64,000 bases of DNA, taken from assembly GCF_013282215.1 (NCBI RefSeq), contig NZ_CP048103.1, positions 806,001 to 870,000 on the forward strand. The letters run 5' to 3'. The notes under the pieces are model-generated. The model did no database searches and was not told the origin of the DNA. It worked only from the letters and a program-made list of their open reading frames with translations. Shown here piece after piece: positions 16,182 through 26,200 of this stretch. Position 1 is the first letter of the stretch; every line of letters begins with the position of its first letter. The stretch is from Kroppenstedtia eburnea (lineage in GTDB: Bacteria; Bacillota; Bacilli; Thermoactinomycetales; DSM-45169). A program made the translations under genes and the position numbers.

Positions 16182-17145
16182 TTGCGTGCGATGATGTACG
16201 GGTTGGCTGCTTCGCTGTTCTTTGCGGTTACGTTTATCCTGAACCGGTCTATGGAGATCTCCGGCGGGAACTGGATATGGAGTGCATCCCTTCGTTTTTT
16301 TGTTCATGATTCCTTTTCTGATGCTGATCGTCGGGATTCGGGGGAAACTCGCCGGGCTGTGGGTGGAGATGAGACGGCATCCCGTAGCTTGGTTGGGGTG
16401 GAGTTTAGTCGGTTTCGGCCTGTTTTACGCTCCCTTGTGTTTTGCCGCTGCCTATGGACCGGGGTGGCTGATTGCCAGCACCTTCCAGGTGACGATCGTG
16501 GCCGGTACCCTGTTGGCCCCCCTTTTCCGGCGAAAAATCCGGATCGGGGGCGTGGACAGGATGGTGAGGGAACGGATTCCCGTCAGGGGATTGGCCCTTT
16601 CATCGATCATCCTGTTCGGGATTGTCGTGATGCAGTCGGACCACGCCCGGAGTGTTCAAGTCACCGAGGTGCTCCTCGGTGCACTCCCCGTCCTCATGGC
16701 GGCGTTCGCCTATCCCCTGGGCAATCGCAAGATGATGGAGATCTGTGAAGGGAGACTGGATACCTTTCAGCGAGTTCTGGGCATGACTTTGGCGAGCCTT
16801 CCTTTGTGGGTGATCCTTTCCTGCATCGGCTGGACCCTGTCCGGACCGCCGGGAGAAAGCCAGATTGGACAGACGTTTATCGTGGCTCTCAGCTCGGGGG
16901 TGATCGCCACGGTCCTGTTCTTCCGGGCGACGGATCTCGTTCGGGAGGACCAGAGGAAACTGTCCGCAGTGGAAGCAACCCAGTCCGGGGAAGTGATCTT
17001 TGCCGCCCTCGGCGAGCTGATCCTGTTCCCCTCCGCCCTCCCCTCTCCCCTTGCCATCACGGGGATGGGATTGATCGTGGCGGGAATCATCTGCCACAGC
17101 CGGTTCTCCCACGAGGGGAAGGCTGTGCAAAAATCGGCGGTTTGA
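16182..17145 (+). pseudogene. EmrE-family multidrug efflux transporter with a +1 frameshift in a T7 run
   Basis: Two overlapping frames together make one membrane exporter of about 320 residues: the first reads LAASLFFAVTFILNRSME...WSASLRFF, the second continues MIPFLMLIVGIRG...FGLFYAPLCFAAAYGPGWL...AFAYPLGNRKMM...VEATQSGEV, the recognised pattern of the multidrug resistance efflux (EmrE-like DMT) group. The break is at the T7 tract 16295-16301; six T would restore the frame exactly. A mutation, phase-variable tract, transcriptional slippage or sequencing error would all fit. Start TTG 16182. Nothing coding is seen in the 190 bases before it. Confidence 0.75.
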
Positions 17146-17291
17146 TTCAAAGTCAGGCTGCTCGTTTTTCTAATTTGAAAATGGTAGAGTATAGATCGGG
17201 TAGAAAATTATTTTTTAAGAGAAACCGGTAGACCACAATGAATGGGAGAAGCCGGGTACAGCTTTTCTAAAGATGAGGGGGAGATGGTTCA

Positions 17292-17600
17292 TTGTCGACG
17301 GCTCGGATCTTGAAGTGGATCAGTGGGGGTTTGGAAGGAATTTTAGCCATCCCGGTTCTGGGTGGTTTGATTGTAGTGATGAATTCCTATATTCCGTTGG
17401 TTGTCATGTTAGTGCTCCATATCATCACTCTGGTGATCAGTATCCAGGCACAGGTCAATAAGTACGGGAGCATTATGGGGATCATCACTTCCTGTCTCGC
17501 CTGGATTCCCATCTTGGGCTGGTTCTTGCACGTCCTCGCCGCCATCTTGCTCATGATCGATGCGGTAAAAGATGACAGGAAAACGGTGGAGATCGGCTGA
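17292..17600 (+). CDS. Small membrane protein, paralogue 2
   Basis: A 102-residue three-segment membrane protein, paralogue of the one at 12493, with the same STARILKWISG start and GSIMGIITSCLAWIP core. It starts at TTG 17292 after GAGGGGGAGATGG. The two copies bracket the helicase-nuclease and exporter genes, so the interval may have moved or duplicated as a unit. It is followed by its own terminator. The function is unknown. Confidence 0.7.
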   Translation: MSTARILKWISGGLEGILAIPVLGGLIVVMNSYIPLVVMLVLHIITLVISIQAQVNKYGSIMGIITSCLAWIPILGWFLHVLAAILLMIDAVKDDRKTVEIG

Positions 17601-17604
17601 ACAG

Positions 17605-17628
17605 ACGGGCCCTTTGGGCTCGTTTTTA
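17605..17628 (+). terminator. Terminator of small membrane gene 2
   Basis: ACGGGCCC with GGGCTCGT around TTT, followed by T5. Confidence 0.75.
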
Positions 17629-18009
17629 TTTGGAGATTTAACTTTACCCTTTTCCTGTGTAGATTTGTTTTAGCATTATGGTATAATAGATAGAATAATA
17701 TATTTTCTATATTTTTAATGTTGATAATAAATTTAATAGTGAATCCCAGAGGCAAGAAGGTGGGTTTAGGTTATGGAATGTAATTTTTTGTGTTTTGGCT
17801 TCCCGGCTTCATGTAGTATCTTCCATAATCTGTACTAGAAAGGAGCGTTTCACCTTAAGGGGAAAAAGACAATGGGGACTGAAAAATAGGAGTACTTACG
17901 AATAAATAAGTAGACCGTTTATAGCGCCCCATTTTAAAATGCAACACCCGGTTTACTGAGACATCCAGCACCCCATAATGGTAGAAAAGCCAATGATGGA
18001 GGGAAGAAG

Positions 18010-18226
18010 ATGAAGCGTCGTCAATGGAGCAGTGAAGAAAAAGTGGCGATTGCGCTGGAAGGTTTGAAACATCGTAGGATCTGGGCTCTGCAATTATGGA
18101 CATACAGATCGAAAGGGAGATGTCCCCAAAAAACTGATAAGTTATGGGTATAAGGTGTATAACTGGCCATTTAACAATGAAAAATTTGCGAAATGGATTG
18201 AGGAAGCGTATAACGAAGCCAATTGA
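18010..18226 (+). pseudogene. IS3-family transposase OrfA stump joined to the tail of an unknown gene
   Basis: ATG 18010 starts MKRRQWSSEEKVAIALEGLK, the first helix-turn-helix residues of IS3/IS150-type OrfA, which then breaks off. A few bases later a different frame gives a gene tail, KKLISYGYKVYNWPF...KFAKWIEEAYNEAN, stopping at 18226. Neither is functional. About 380 bases (17630-18009) before it hold no gene; this is an insertion and recombination scar. Confidence 0.55.
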
Positions 18227-18269
18227 ACTTTCCGTGAAAAAATAATTGTTGCAATCAGGAGGGATATTA

Positions 18270-19640
18270 ATGGGTTTTGAAGTAAATGAGATAAGTGCAA
18301 TGCAAAAGAAGAGGATTTTGAGTTCTGATGAAGGACATTTTGTTGACTTTAAATCCAAAAACATCAAACCTGCGAAACTAACAAAAACCATTTCTGCTTT
18401 TGCTAACTCTATGGGAGGAGAACTTTATATTGGAATTGAAGATGACCGTTCTTGGAAAGGATTTAAGGATCCCGAGGAAGCAAATGGGTTTATCCAGATT
18501 TTCGAGGAGCTCTTTCCATTTGGCGAGTACTTTACGTATGAGTTTTTGTCGAACCGAAAAGAAATGGGATACGTTTTACATGTGAACGTATTGAAAACAA
18601 ATGAGGTTATGAAAGCTTCCGACGGAAACCCATATATTCGTCGAGGTGCCCAAAGCCTAGCTGTGAAAACCGTAGAAGCCCAAAAAAGATTGGAATTTGA
18701 TAAAGGGGTATCGTCTTTTGAATCTCAAACATTAGACATGGATGTTGATGTGCTGGTTGAGTCCGAAGTATTAGAGCGATTTATTAATGACGTCTTACCA
18801 ACAGAGACGAGAGCAGAAGCATGGTTAAAGAAGCAAATTCTTATTAAAAAGGGCAAACCGACCGTTGCGGGTGCTTTGCTTTTTGCGGAAGAACCTCAAG
18901 CCTTGTTGCCGAAGAGATGTGGGATTAAAATATATCGTTATAAAACCAAAGATGAAAAAGGCACAAGGGATACCTTGGCTTTTAATCCATTAACTATTGA
19001 AGGATGTCTGTATGACCAAATTTATGGAGCCGTCAAACGAACTACTGAAATCGTAGAGGAAATTAAAAAACTGGGCAAAGAGGGCTTGGAGCCAATTACC
19101 TATCCCGAAGAGACTTTGCATGAAATTATTACCAATGCAGTTATTCACAGGGACTATAGTTTGGCATCTGATATTCATGTCAGAGTTTTTGATAACCGTA
19201 TTGAAGTTGAAAGTCCAGGTAAATTGCCTGGTCATGTTACTCCAGATAATATACTAAACGAGCAGTTAGCTAGAAATGGTACAATTGTAAGATTGATAAA
19301 TAAATTCCCTAACCCACCGAACAAGGATGTTGGAGAAGGGTTAAACACCGCATTTGAGGCGATGAACAAGTTAAGGTTAAAGGAACCCATTATTGAAGAA
19401 ACCCGAAACTCTGTTATTGTTTATATTAGGCATGAATCATTGGCTTCTCCGGAAGAAATTATTTTGGACTATTTAGAAACGCACGAGGAAATCAGTAACA
19501 GAGTTGTGAGAGAACTCACTGGTATTGGGTCAGAAAATAAGGTTAAGAGTACATTTTATGCATTAAGGGATAGAGGATTACTTGAAAGAACACCGGGGAA
19601 ACAGGGCTCAGCTTCAACGTGGAGAAAACTTAAAAGCTAA
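18270..19640 (+). CDS. AlbA_2/Schlafen-like (AAA_4) protein with C-terminal GHKL/HATPase_c_4 domain
   Basis: A 456-residue protein. The N-terminal AlbA_2 domain has EGHFVDFKSKNI...ISAFANSMGGELYIGIEDD; the middle has the HATPase_c_4 region of RecG-like regulators (ETLHEIITNAVIHRDYS, GEGLNTAFEAM); a winged-helix-like tail follows (ISNRVVRELTGI...VKSTFYALRDRGLLE). This architecture is common near mobile elements and in defence loci as a putative DNA-binding regulator or effector; no activity is proven. ATG 18270 follows AGGAGGG. The gene is clearly AT-richer than its neighbours and sits beside IS debris, so it is probably acquired. Confidence 0.8.
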   Translation: MGFEVNEISAMQKKRILSSDEGHFVDFKSKNIKPAKLTKTISAFANSMGGELYIGIEDDRSWKGFKDPEEANGFIQIFEELFPFGEYFTYEFLSNRKEMGYVLHVNVLKTNEVMKASDGNPYIRRGAQSLAVKTVEAQKRLEFDKGVSSFESQTLDMDVDVLVESEVLERFINDVLPTETRAEAWLKKQILIKKGKPTVAGALLFAEEPQALLPKRCGIKIYRYKTKDEKGTRDTLAFNPLTIEGCLYDQIYGAVKRTTEIVEEIKKLGKEGLEPITYPEETLHEIITNAVIHRDYSLASDIHVRVFDNRIEVESPGKLPGHVTPDNILNEQLARNGTIVRLINKFPNPPNKDVGEGLNTAFEAMNKLRLKEPIIEETRNSVIVYIRHESLASPEEIILDYLETHEEISNRVVRELTGIGSENKVKSTFYALRDRGLLERTPGKQGSASTWRKLKS

Positions 19641-19643
19641 ACC

Positions 19644-19695
19644 AGTAATATAACTTAACCGCTCTAGCTAGCCAGAGCGGTTAAGTTATATTACT
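19644..19695 (+). terminator. 22-bp perfect inverted repeat after the AlbA_2 gene
   Basis: The left arm 19644-19665 (starts AGTAATATAACTT, ends CCGCTCT) is perfectly complementary to 19674-19695 around AGCTAGCC. The AT-rich outer part gives T-rich flanks on both strands, so it could terminate either way; its length is unusual for a terminator. Confidence 0.7.
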
Positions 19696-19822
19696 AAAAC
19701 TAAAAAATAACGTTTGGATCTCATTCGCAGGTCGGGGACTAGATTCCCAATAATACTCGATTCAATGGGTTTCAGTATTCTGGAAACTAATCCGCTAATT
19801 CAACTGGGAGAGTTTACCCTGA

Positions 19823-19888
19823 TGTACATGTACACGAAACGAAATCCCCAAAAAAGTGTGGACAAACCCTGGCCATTTTTGGCCAGGG
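19823..19888 (+). promoter_or_regulatory. Palindrome and hairpin in the upstream region of the Wadjet operon
   Basis: A perfect 12-base palindrome TGTACATGTACA (19823-19834) and, 30 bases on, a 9-bp hairpin CCCTGGCCA-TTTT-TGGCCAGGG (19867-19888) lie 46 to 111 bases before the jetD start. The first is operator-like, the second could act as an attenuator or leader structure. The regulator is unknown. Confidence 0.4.
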
Positions 19889-19933
19889 TCTTCGTTTATA
19901 CTAAGGGGAACAGGGGTGAGAGGAGGTACAAGT

Positions 19934-21016
19934 TTGAAACGAGAGGTACTTCAACATCTAAATCGGGAGAAAAGAAAGCGAGTTTCCACCCGGGAGCTTG
20001 AGGATGCCTTGATCCATCAAATGGGACAGAGGAAGTACCTGCAAGCAGGGGGCTACTCCGCCTTTGTCGAAGTGATCACCGAATTGGAGGCGGAAAAGTG
20101 GATTCGTCCGATCCAAGCGAGTAAACAAAACGGGATGATTCCCCCGTTATTTAACCGCTATGAAAAGTTACACCGGGAAAGCCCCCTTGATGAAGAAATC
20201 AAAAGGGAGCTTTTGACCCGGTTTCATCCTTCTATTCAAACCTCCTATTATCTTAAACATCCGGATGAATGGGAGAGGGATGCTCCCTATGTCACCGCCA
20301 TTCATCACTTCTTGTCCGACCCGGATCCCCTTCAACAAGTCCGGATCCCGCTTAACGAGCGATCCTTTCAGTTGTTTCGTGATGAAAAGTGGATCAGCTC
20401 CTCGCATGGCCGGGGCCTTTTGCGAAACATCGGTCTAACATGGGATGATTTATGCTGTTATGCCACCCATGAGCCTTTCTTTTACATCCGGCGCACCCTG
20501 CCGGAACAGAGTACCGTCCATGCCCTGATCATTGAAAACAAAGATACTTTCTATTCGCTGAAAGAACTGCTTCAACAAGGAATTGTGTCTTGGGGAGGGG
20601 TTCCCTTCTCCCTTTTAATCTATGGGGAAGGGTGGAAGATCACAAAGAGCTTTCCTTTTGTCTGGGAGTTGGAAGGACTGCAGGAGCGGGAGGTGCGCTT
20701 TTATTATTTCGGCGATCTCGATCCCGTCGGGATTGAGATCTGGCATCAGTTGGATCAACAGCAGGAAGATGTGACCATCCTTCCCTTCTGCTATTTCTAT
20801 GAACACCTTCTTCAACGATGCGGACATCAAGCTCCTGTGAGAACAAAAGCCCAGCGTGGTCGGCCCGAGACGGAACAGAAGTTTTTGGAGCACTTTCGCA
20901 GGGAAACGGCAACGGAGATGCGGGAGTTGTTAAAGCAGAAGTACCTGCCACAGGAGGGACTTCATTATTTATGGCTGAAGGAGCACGGAGAGGAGGGGGA
21001 AGATGAGCCGGTTTGA
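19934..21016 (+). CDS. jetD: Wadjet anti-plasmid system protein JetD (Toprim-like nuclease subunit)
   Basis: A 360-residue protein with an N-terminal DUF3322-like arm and a C-terminal DUF2220/Toprim domain. The acidic metal site is visible in FYYFGDLDPVGIEIW near residue 260. In Wadjet, JetD cleaves closed-circular DNA that the JetABC SMC complex has extruded, limiting plasmids. TTG 19934 is chosen from AGGAGG 7 bases upstream; an earlier Met in the frame has no ribosome site. It is first in a four-gene operon with overlapping ends (14 bases with jetA). The order D-A-B-C differs from the common A-B-C-D. Confidence 0.88.
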   Translation: MKREVLQHLNREKRKRVSTRELEDALIHQMGQRKYLQAGGYSAFVEVITELEAEKWIRPIQASKQNGMIPPLFNRYEKLHRESPLDEEIKRELLTRFHPSIQTSYYLKHPDEWERDAPYVTAIHHFLSDPDPLQQVRIPLNERSFQLFRDEKWISSSHGRGLLRNIGLTWDDLCCYATHEPFFYIRRTLPEQSTVHALIIENKDTFYSLKELLQQGIVSWGGVPFSLLIYGEGWKITKSFPFVWELEGLQEREVRFYYFGDLDPVGIEIWHQLDQQQEDVTILPFCYFYEHLLQRCGHQAPVRTKAQRGRPETEQKFLEHFRRETATEMRELLKQKYLPQEGLHYLWLKEHGEEGEDEPV

Positions 21017-22562
21017 TGACATGATCTCCGGGTTTTCGGGGCGGATGCAGAATATTGCCGCCTTTTACCCTTTCTTCGTCTTGTCCCAAAAACAAAAGCA
21101 ACCCTATCCCTTGGCCCCCCTTGGTTTGGCGGTGATGCTGTTCATTTTGGAAGATATGCTACGGGCCGACCGGGATTGCACTTATGACAAGATCGCCACC
21201 TTTCTGCAAGAGCTGATCGAAGGGCAGTATGGTGAGATCTTGACCCATGAAGAAGCGTTGGATCTGACCCATACCCTGGTGCGGGAAGGGCTTCGCAACA
21301 GCGGCCGCCCTTTTTCCTTTACCTATCCCAACTTTGAAAAGGGTGTCGAGGAGACATACAAATTTGATCTGATTGAGTTCGAGGATTATGAGGTGCAGGA
21401 TAAGACCGTGCGCCTGAAGTTGTCCGGTGTTGGTCTGGAGTTGTTGTTCAAGACAAAGGAATTGTACAACGAGTTGCAAGTATCGATTACGCAACTCTAC
21501 TTACGACAACAGATCCTGAAGGGTGTCTTTGATGATGCACTGGGAACGGTCGAGGATCTGCGGCTGGCTGTGAACAGTGAGAAGGAAAAGATCCGAGCCT
21601 TGGAAGAGCGGATCCTTCGCGATGTGTTGCAGGTGGCAAAGGAAGAGGAGTTGCAAAGGCGACTTGCAAGTATCAATGAGCGGTTGGAACAGGAGAAGAG
21701 GGTTTTTCTTGAGCTGGATGGATTGATCCGGGATACCTTGGCAGAGTATCATTCCGGGAAATTGACGGAAAAAGAAGAACAGGCGGTGGAAAAAATCACG
21801 TTGTTGCAACATCGGATGCACCGGGTGATGGGAGATCACGAATCGCTGTTCACTGATAAAATCCGGTTGCAGCATTTGATGAACCGGTCGGTGGAGTCGG
21901 CTATCCTGAATACGTTCAGTACCCGGGTCAATTTTGAAAACGAGTTTTTATACCCGGCGATTCATAAAAACTGGGGATTGAACAAGTTGAAGGCGATTCT
22001 GGATCCGCTACTGCCTCTTCGCCGTCGGGCCGCTTTTCATCCCGGTCGAGTCTTTGAACGACAACCGGTGCGCCGGCTGGATGGGGAAGGAGAGGAGGCG
22101 GTCAGTTTGGAGATCGAGGAAGAGCGGTTGAGAGAGGAGGAGGCGAAGGAACGGGAACGGCTGAAGGAAAAGGAACGAAAGCTGGAAGGTTATTGGCGCT
22201 TGCTTTTAAACAGTTTGAAGGGGCGGGATGAGATCGGGGTGAACGACGTTTTAAAGCGCCTGGAGCAGGAGAGTCCGGATAAATTTGCAGAAGTGACCTC
22301 CGATCTGCAGTTTTATCATTTTTTGATTCAATTGCATCAGATGGGGGTCATCCATGTGATCGCCGACCGGGAAGCGGAGAAGATGGCGGTGGATGTATTG
22401 CCCCGCATGCTGATTCAAGTGGCCCGGTCCGATCCGGAGATTCAAAAACTGGGGGCTGTTGAGTTGGTTGCAAAGGATGAAATCATCCGTCTGCCCCGAG
22501 GGTATGTCATGTCGGAATTTACAATCCGAAGGAGGAAGCTGGATGGCTTGGGAGCAGGATGA
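21003..22562 (+). CDS. jetA: Wadjet system protein JetA (kleisin-like)
   Basis: A 519-residue protein of the Wadjet JetA family (formerly DUF5716). It opens with an alpha-helical head (MSRFDDMISGFSGRMQNIAAFYPFFVLSQK), has a long charged coiled region at about residues 185-290 and a second basic/acidic helix at about 360-400 (EEERLREEEAKERERLKEKE), and ends in a winged-helix-like tail, as expected for the kleisin that bridges the JetC heads. ATG 21003 follows GGAGGGGG and overlaps jetD; jetB overlaps its 3' end by 20 bases. It is the MukF-like member of the complex. Confidence 0.85.
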   Translation: MSRFDDMISGFSGRMQNIAAFYPFFVLSQKQKQPYPLAPLGLAVMLFILEDMLRADRDCTYDKIATFLQELIEGQYGEILTHEEALDLTHTLVREGLRNSGRPFSFTYPNFEKGVEETYKFDLIEFEDYEVQDKTVRLKLSGVGLELLFKTKELYNELQVSITQLYLRQQILKGVFDDALGTVEDLRLAVNSEKEKIRALEERILRDVLQVAKEEELQRRLASINERLEQEKRVFLELDGLIRDTLAEYHSGKLTEKEEQAVEKITLLQHRMHRVMGDHESLFTDKIRLQHLMNRSVESAILNTFSTRVNFENEFLYPAIHKNWGLNKLKAILDPLLPLRRRAAFHPGRVFERQPVRRLDGEGEEAVSLEIEEERLREEEAKERERLKEKERKLEGYWRLLLNSLKGRDEIGVNDVLKRLEQESPDKFAEVTSDLQFYHFLIQLHQMGVIHVIADREAEKMAVDVLPRMLIQVARSDPEIQKLGAVELVAKDEIIRLPRGYVMSEFTIRRRKLDGLGAG

Positions 22563-23286
22563 GGTGACATGGGCTTTCCGCCTCTTTTTGAAGCTGTTGC
22601 GTGAGGGGGAAATCCCGGCGGATGAGCGGGAGTTTCATTTTGCTTATCAGCGGACCGGGGTTCGGGATGTGCTGGAACATGTGATTGAACCAGAGGCGGA
22701 TGTGAAGATTTTTTCCACGGAATCTGCCCTCTACCTGTCTCCGGGGATCAGTAACCAATATTTCGGCTATTCCAATGAGGAGCTTCGAAAGCAGTTAAAC
22801 CTAAAAAACAACCAAGAGTTGTATCTGGCTTACTTTGTCCTTCTTTGTCTGTTTGCCAAATTTTATAACAGTGAGGATCAACAAGGATCCTCACGTCAAT
22901 TTGTTTCCATCGAAGAGCTGGAAAAGACGGTGACCGATCATATCACCTCGATCAGGGAAGCGGAAGAAGAGGATCTGGCCCACATTGAAGAAAGCGAAGG
23001 GATTCATCTCCGTTCCGCCGCTGAGCTGTGGTTGGAGATCCCCTCCTTTGACGACCGGGTGAAAAACCTTAAACGGGCAATTAACAACCGGGTCAGCTTT
23101 ATATTGCGTGTCCTCGGCTTCATGGAAAAAGAGGGGCTGCTTCATGTTTTGGAAGAGCGGGAGATCCGACTTCTTCCCAAGTGCCACTATTTGATTACCC
23201 ACTATTATTTCAACCGCCAACGAAAAGAGAACCTTCTGCAACTGTTATCTCAGCCCTTAACGTTTAAAAAGGAGGATTCACGCTGA
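22543..23286 (+). CDS. jetB: Wadjet system protein JetB (KITE-like)
   Basis: A 247-residue protein corresponding to JetB, the MukE/KITE-like accessory subunit. It shows two winged-helix-like segments (about residues 125-165 and 185-240) and an RLLPKCHYLITHYYFN tail. ATG 22543 is chosen because AAGGAGG lies 8 bases upstream. It overlaps jetA at the start, and its TGA overlaps the jetC ATG (TGATG). It would bind JetA and regulate the SMC motor. Confidence 0.82.
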   Translation: MAWEQDEVTWAFRLFLKLLREGEIPADEREFHFAYQRTGVRDVLEHVIEPEADVKIFSTESALYLSPGISNQYFGYSNEELRKQLNLKNNQELYLAYFVLLCLFAKFYNSEDQQGSSRQFVSIEELEKTVTDHITSIREAEEEDLAHIEESEGIHLRSAAELWLEIPSFDDRVKNLKRAINNRVSFILRVLGFMEKEGLLHVLEEREIRLLPKCHYLITHYYFNRQRKENLLQLLSQPLTFKKEDSR

Positions 23287-26200
23287 TGCCGAAAATCCAT
23301 CGGGTTCGTGTCTCCAATATTCGGTATGACGGAGGCAAAAAGCAATATCCGGATATCACCTTTGATTTTCACGGGAAAAATGCCATTGTACTTTTAGCAA
23401 ACGGGGGCGGGAAGACCTTGCTCCTGCAACTGATCATGCAGACCGTCCTGCCCAACGAGAAAATCAACGACCGCCGGATCGCAGATTTGTTGCAGCACGA
23501 ACGGTACACCGGGCAGATCGCGGTGGAATGGGTGTTGGATTCCGAAGGGGATCAACCCGGTTATCTGTGTACCGGTTTCTGTTTTACCAACCCCCGTCCG
23601 GATGATCGAAATTCGGTCCGCTATTTTACCTATCTTTTTGATTACGGGCTGGATCCTTCCCTGACGATTGAATCCCTTCCCTTTTTTGTAGAGCAGGAAG
23701 ACGGCTCCAAACGGCCCATCCAGTTTCAGGAGATGAAGGATTGGTTGAGGGAGCGGGAACGGCAGCGGGTGCAAGTGTTTGATTCGATCAAGGAGTACCA
23801 GCGGCGGTTGCGCCAGTTCCAGGTGCTTCCGGAAGAATGGAAGAGCATCCGGGATACCAACGGGACGGAAGGCGGCGTGGAAAAGTTTTTCGAGAGGAGC
23901 AAAACCGCACAGCAATTATTGGAACACCTGTTGATTCCTCATGCCGAAGAAGTGATCTACCAGACAGAATCCAGAAAAAAAGAGTTGGTGAACGCTTTTC
24001 AGGAACACCGAAAGATGTTGCTGGAAATCCCTGTTATCAAGCAGAACATCTCCGATTTTCAGGTGATCCGCGACCATGCGGAAACGGTACTGGAAGAAGC
24101 GAAAAAAGTAAAAAAGACTGGTTCACAACTGATGGCGTCCCACCGGTGGCTGGAACGTTTGGGGAAAACCTTTGCCCGATATCAGGAGGAATCCAAAAAG
24201 AGGGCGGAGAGTCTGGAACAAAAACGGAAGATGCTGGAGGATGTCCGAAAGGATCTGATATGGAAAATCGACAGTCACCGCTATTACACTCAACTGCTGG
24301 AATTGGAAGAGGGAGAGAAGGCATGCAGGGAGTCTGAAAAGGAAAAGAATCGCATGTCGGAACAGCTCCGGGAAGCCGAATCCCACTTGGCTTCTATGCA
24401 AGCGTTAAAAGATTTTAACGAGGCGGAGGAAGCTGAACAGAACCTCTACAAGTATTCCAGGGAGCTGGAATTGTTGGAGCGAAAGACTCCCGACAGTCAC
24501 CGGAAATTAGAGAAGTTGAAGAGGCACTTGCGTTTCAGTTGGAAACAGGAGAGGGAGAAGCGGGAAGGTCACAAGTTCAAAATCGAGCAAGAAAACGGGG
24601 AGCTGGTATCTCGACGGAAACACATCGAAGAAAATTTGAATGAGAGCGAGCAACGTGAAGAAAGTTTGATGAGGGAATTGGGGAGAGTGGAGGAGTGGCT
24701 TCGCCAGTACAGGGAGAAAGAAGCCGAAATCAGGCGGGAGTTGGGAGAAGATGCGGCCCATTCTCCCCAAAAGGTCTTGGATGGGGAAGAGGCTTCCCGC
24801 AAAGAAAACCGAGACGAGAAACAACAGCTGGAGCTGAAGCTGGGATCGATGGAAGAAAAGAAGGAGCAATTGGAGCAGAAAAATATTCAGTTGTCGATCA
24901 GGAAAACGGAAATCATTTCGGAAAAGAAAAACCTGGATCAGCAGCTGTCCATTTATTCCCGGCGGGCAGAGGAGCTGAAAAGAGAATGGAATCATACCAT
25001 CGGCCTCCGTCACAGTCCGGATCTTTTTGCTGACAAAGAAGAACTCATCAGCCAAGCAGACCGACACTTGCAAAGGGTGCAGAGCGATCGGGCGGATTTG
25101 CAGGCGGAGCTGGCCCGGTTGGATGAGAAGTGGGTGTGGGTCGAAGGGGTCGATTATTATGTTCCCCATGGGGAGCTGGTCCGGATCCAACGTCGCTTGG
25201 AACAAAGGGGAGTTTCCGCTGTATTGGGAGCGGAATGGCTCTCGCGGCAACCTTTATCCGAGCAAGAAAAAGAACAGATTCTGCAGTCCCGGCCTCTGCT
25301 TCCCTATTCGATTTTGGTGGAAGAGAATCAGCTGAACCAAGTCAAGCGAGTGATGCGTCAAAATCAATCTTGGTCGGCGGATTTCCCCATCCTCTTCCTT
25401 GTGAAAAGCACAGCCAATCTGAGTGGATCCACGGAAATACCGGACTTTCACTTATTCACTGTGGGACAAGGAGTGTATCTTTATCAACCTCCATCGGTGA
25501 AGCTGTATTCCGGGTTGGAAGCCTTTGTCGAATTTAAACAACGTTTGGGTTCCGAGCGAGAGGAATTGGAATCCCGCTTGAAAGAGCTGGCGGGAAAGGA
25601 GAAGAGAGTTCTTGACTGCACACAGCTGATTCGGCAGTTTTACCGGGAATTCAGCGCGGACCAGGTTCAGGTGTGGACCAGGAGAGAAAATGAGATCGCT
25701 GTGGAATCGGATCAGCTGGAGGAAGAGCTGGGCCGGATCCACCGGCTGAAACAGGAGTTGTCCACACAGCAGAAAAACATTCGGCAGGAGTTGCAACAGA
25801 AAGAACAAGAAGAACGGATCATCGAAAAGAGAATGGGTCGCCTGGAGGAATTTTTGAAATGGGTGAAACTTCTTCCCGACAAAACAGCAGAGAAAAGCCG
25901 GTCCCTGAAACAAATAGAGGAATTGAAGCAGAGGATGGAGCGATTGGAAAACGAGCTGGAGAGCATCCGGAAGCGGCAGGAAGAGGGCCGGCAGCGGCTA
26001 CGGAAATGTGTGAACGAGATTGAAAAACTGATCGATGATGAGCGGCGTTTTCGTTTGCATGAAGTGGAAGCGGAACCGACAGATAAAGAGTATTTCCAGT
26101 GCAAAGCGGATGTTGAAACCGAAGAGTCCTTAATCGAAAAGCAAGATACCGATATCACTTTATTAAAAAGCTTAATCGAGAAAGAGGAAAAACAAAGGGA

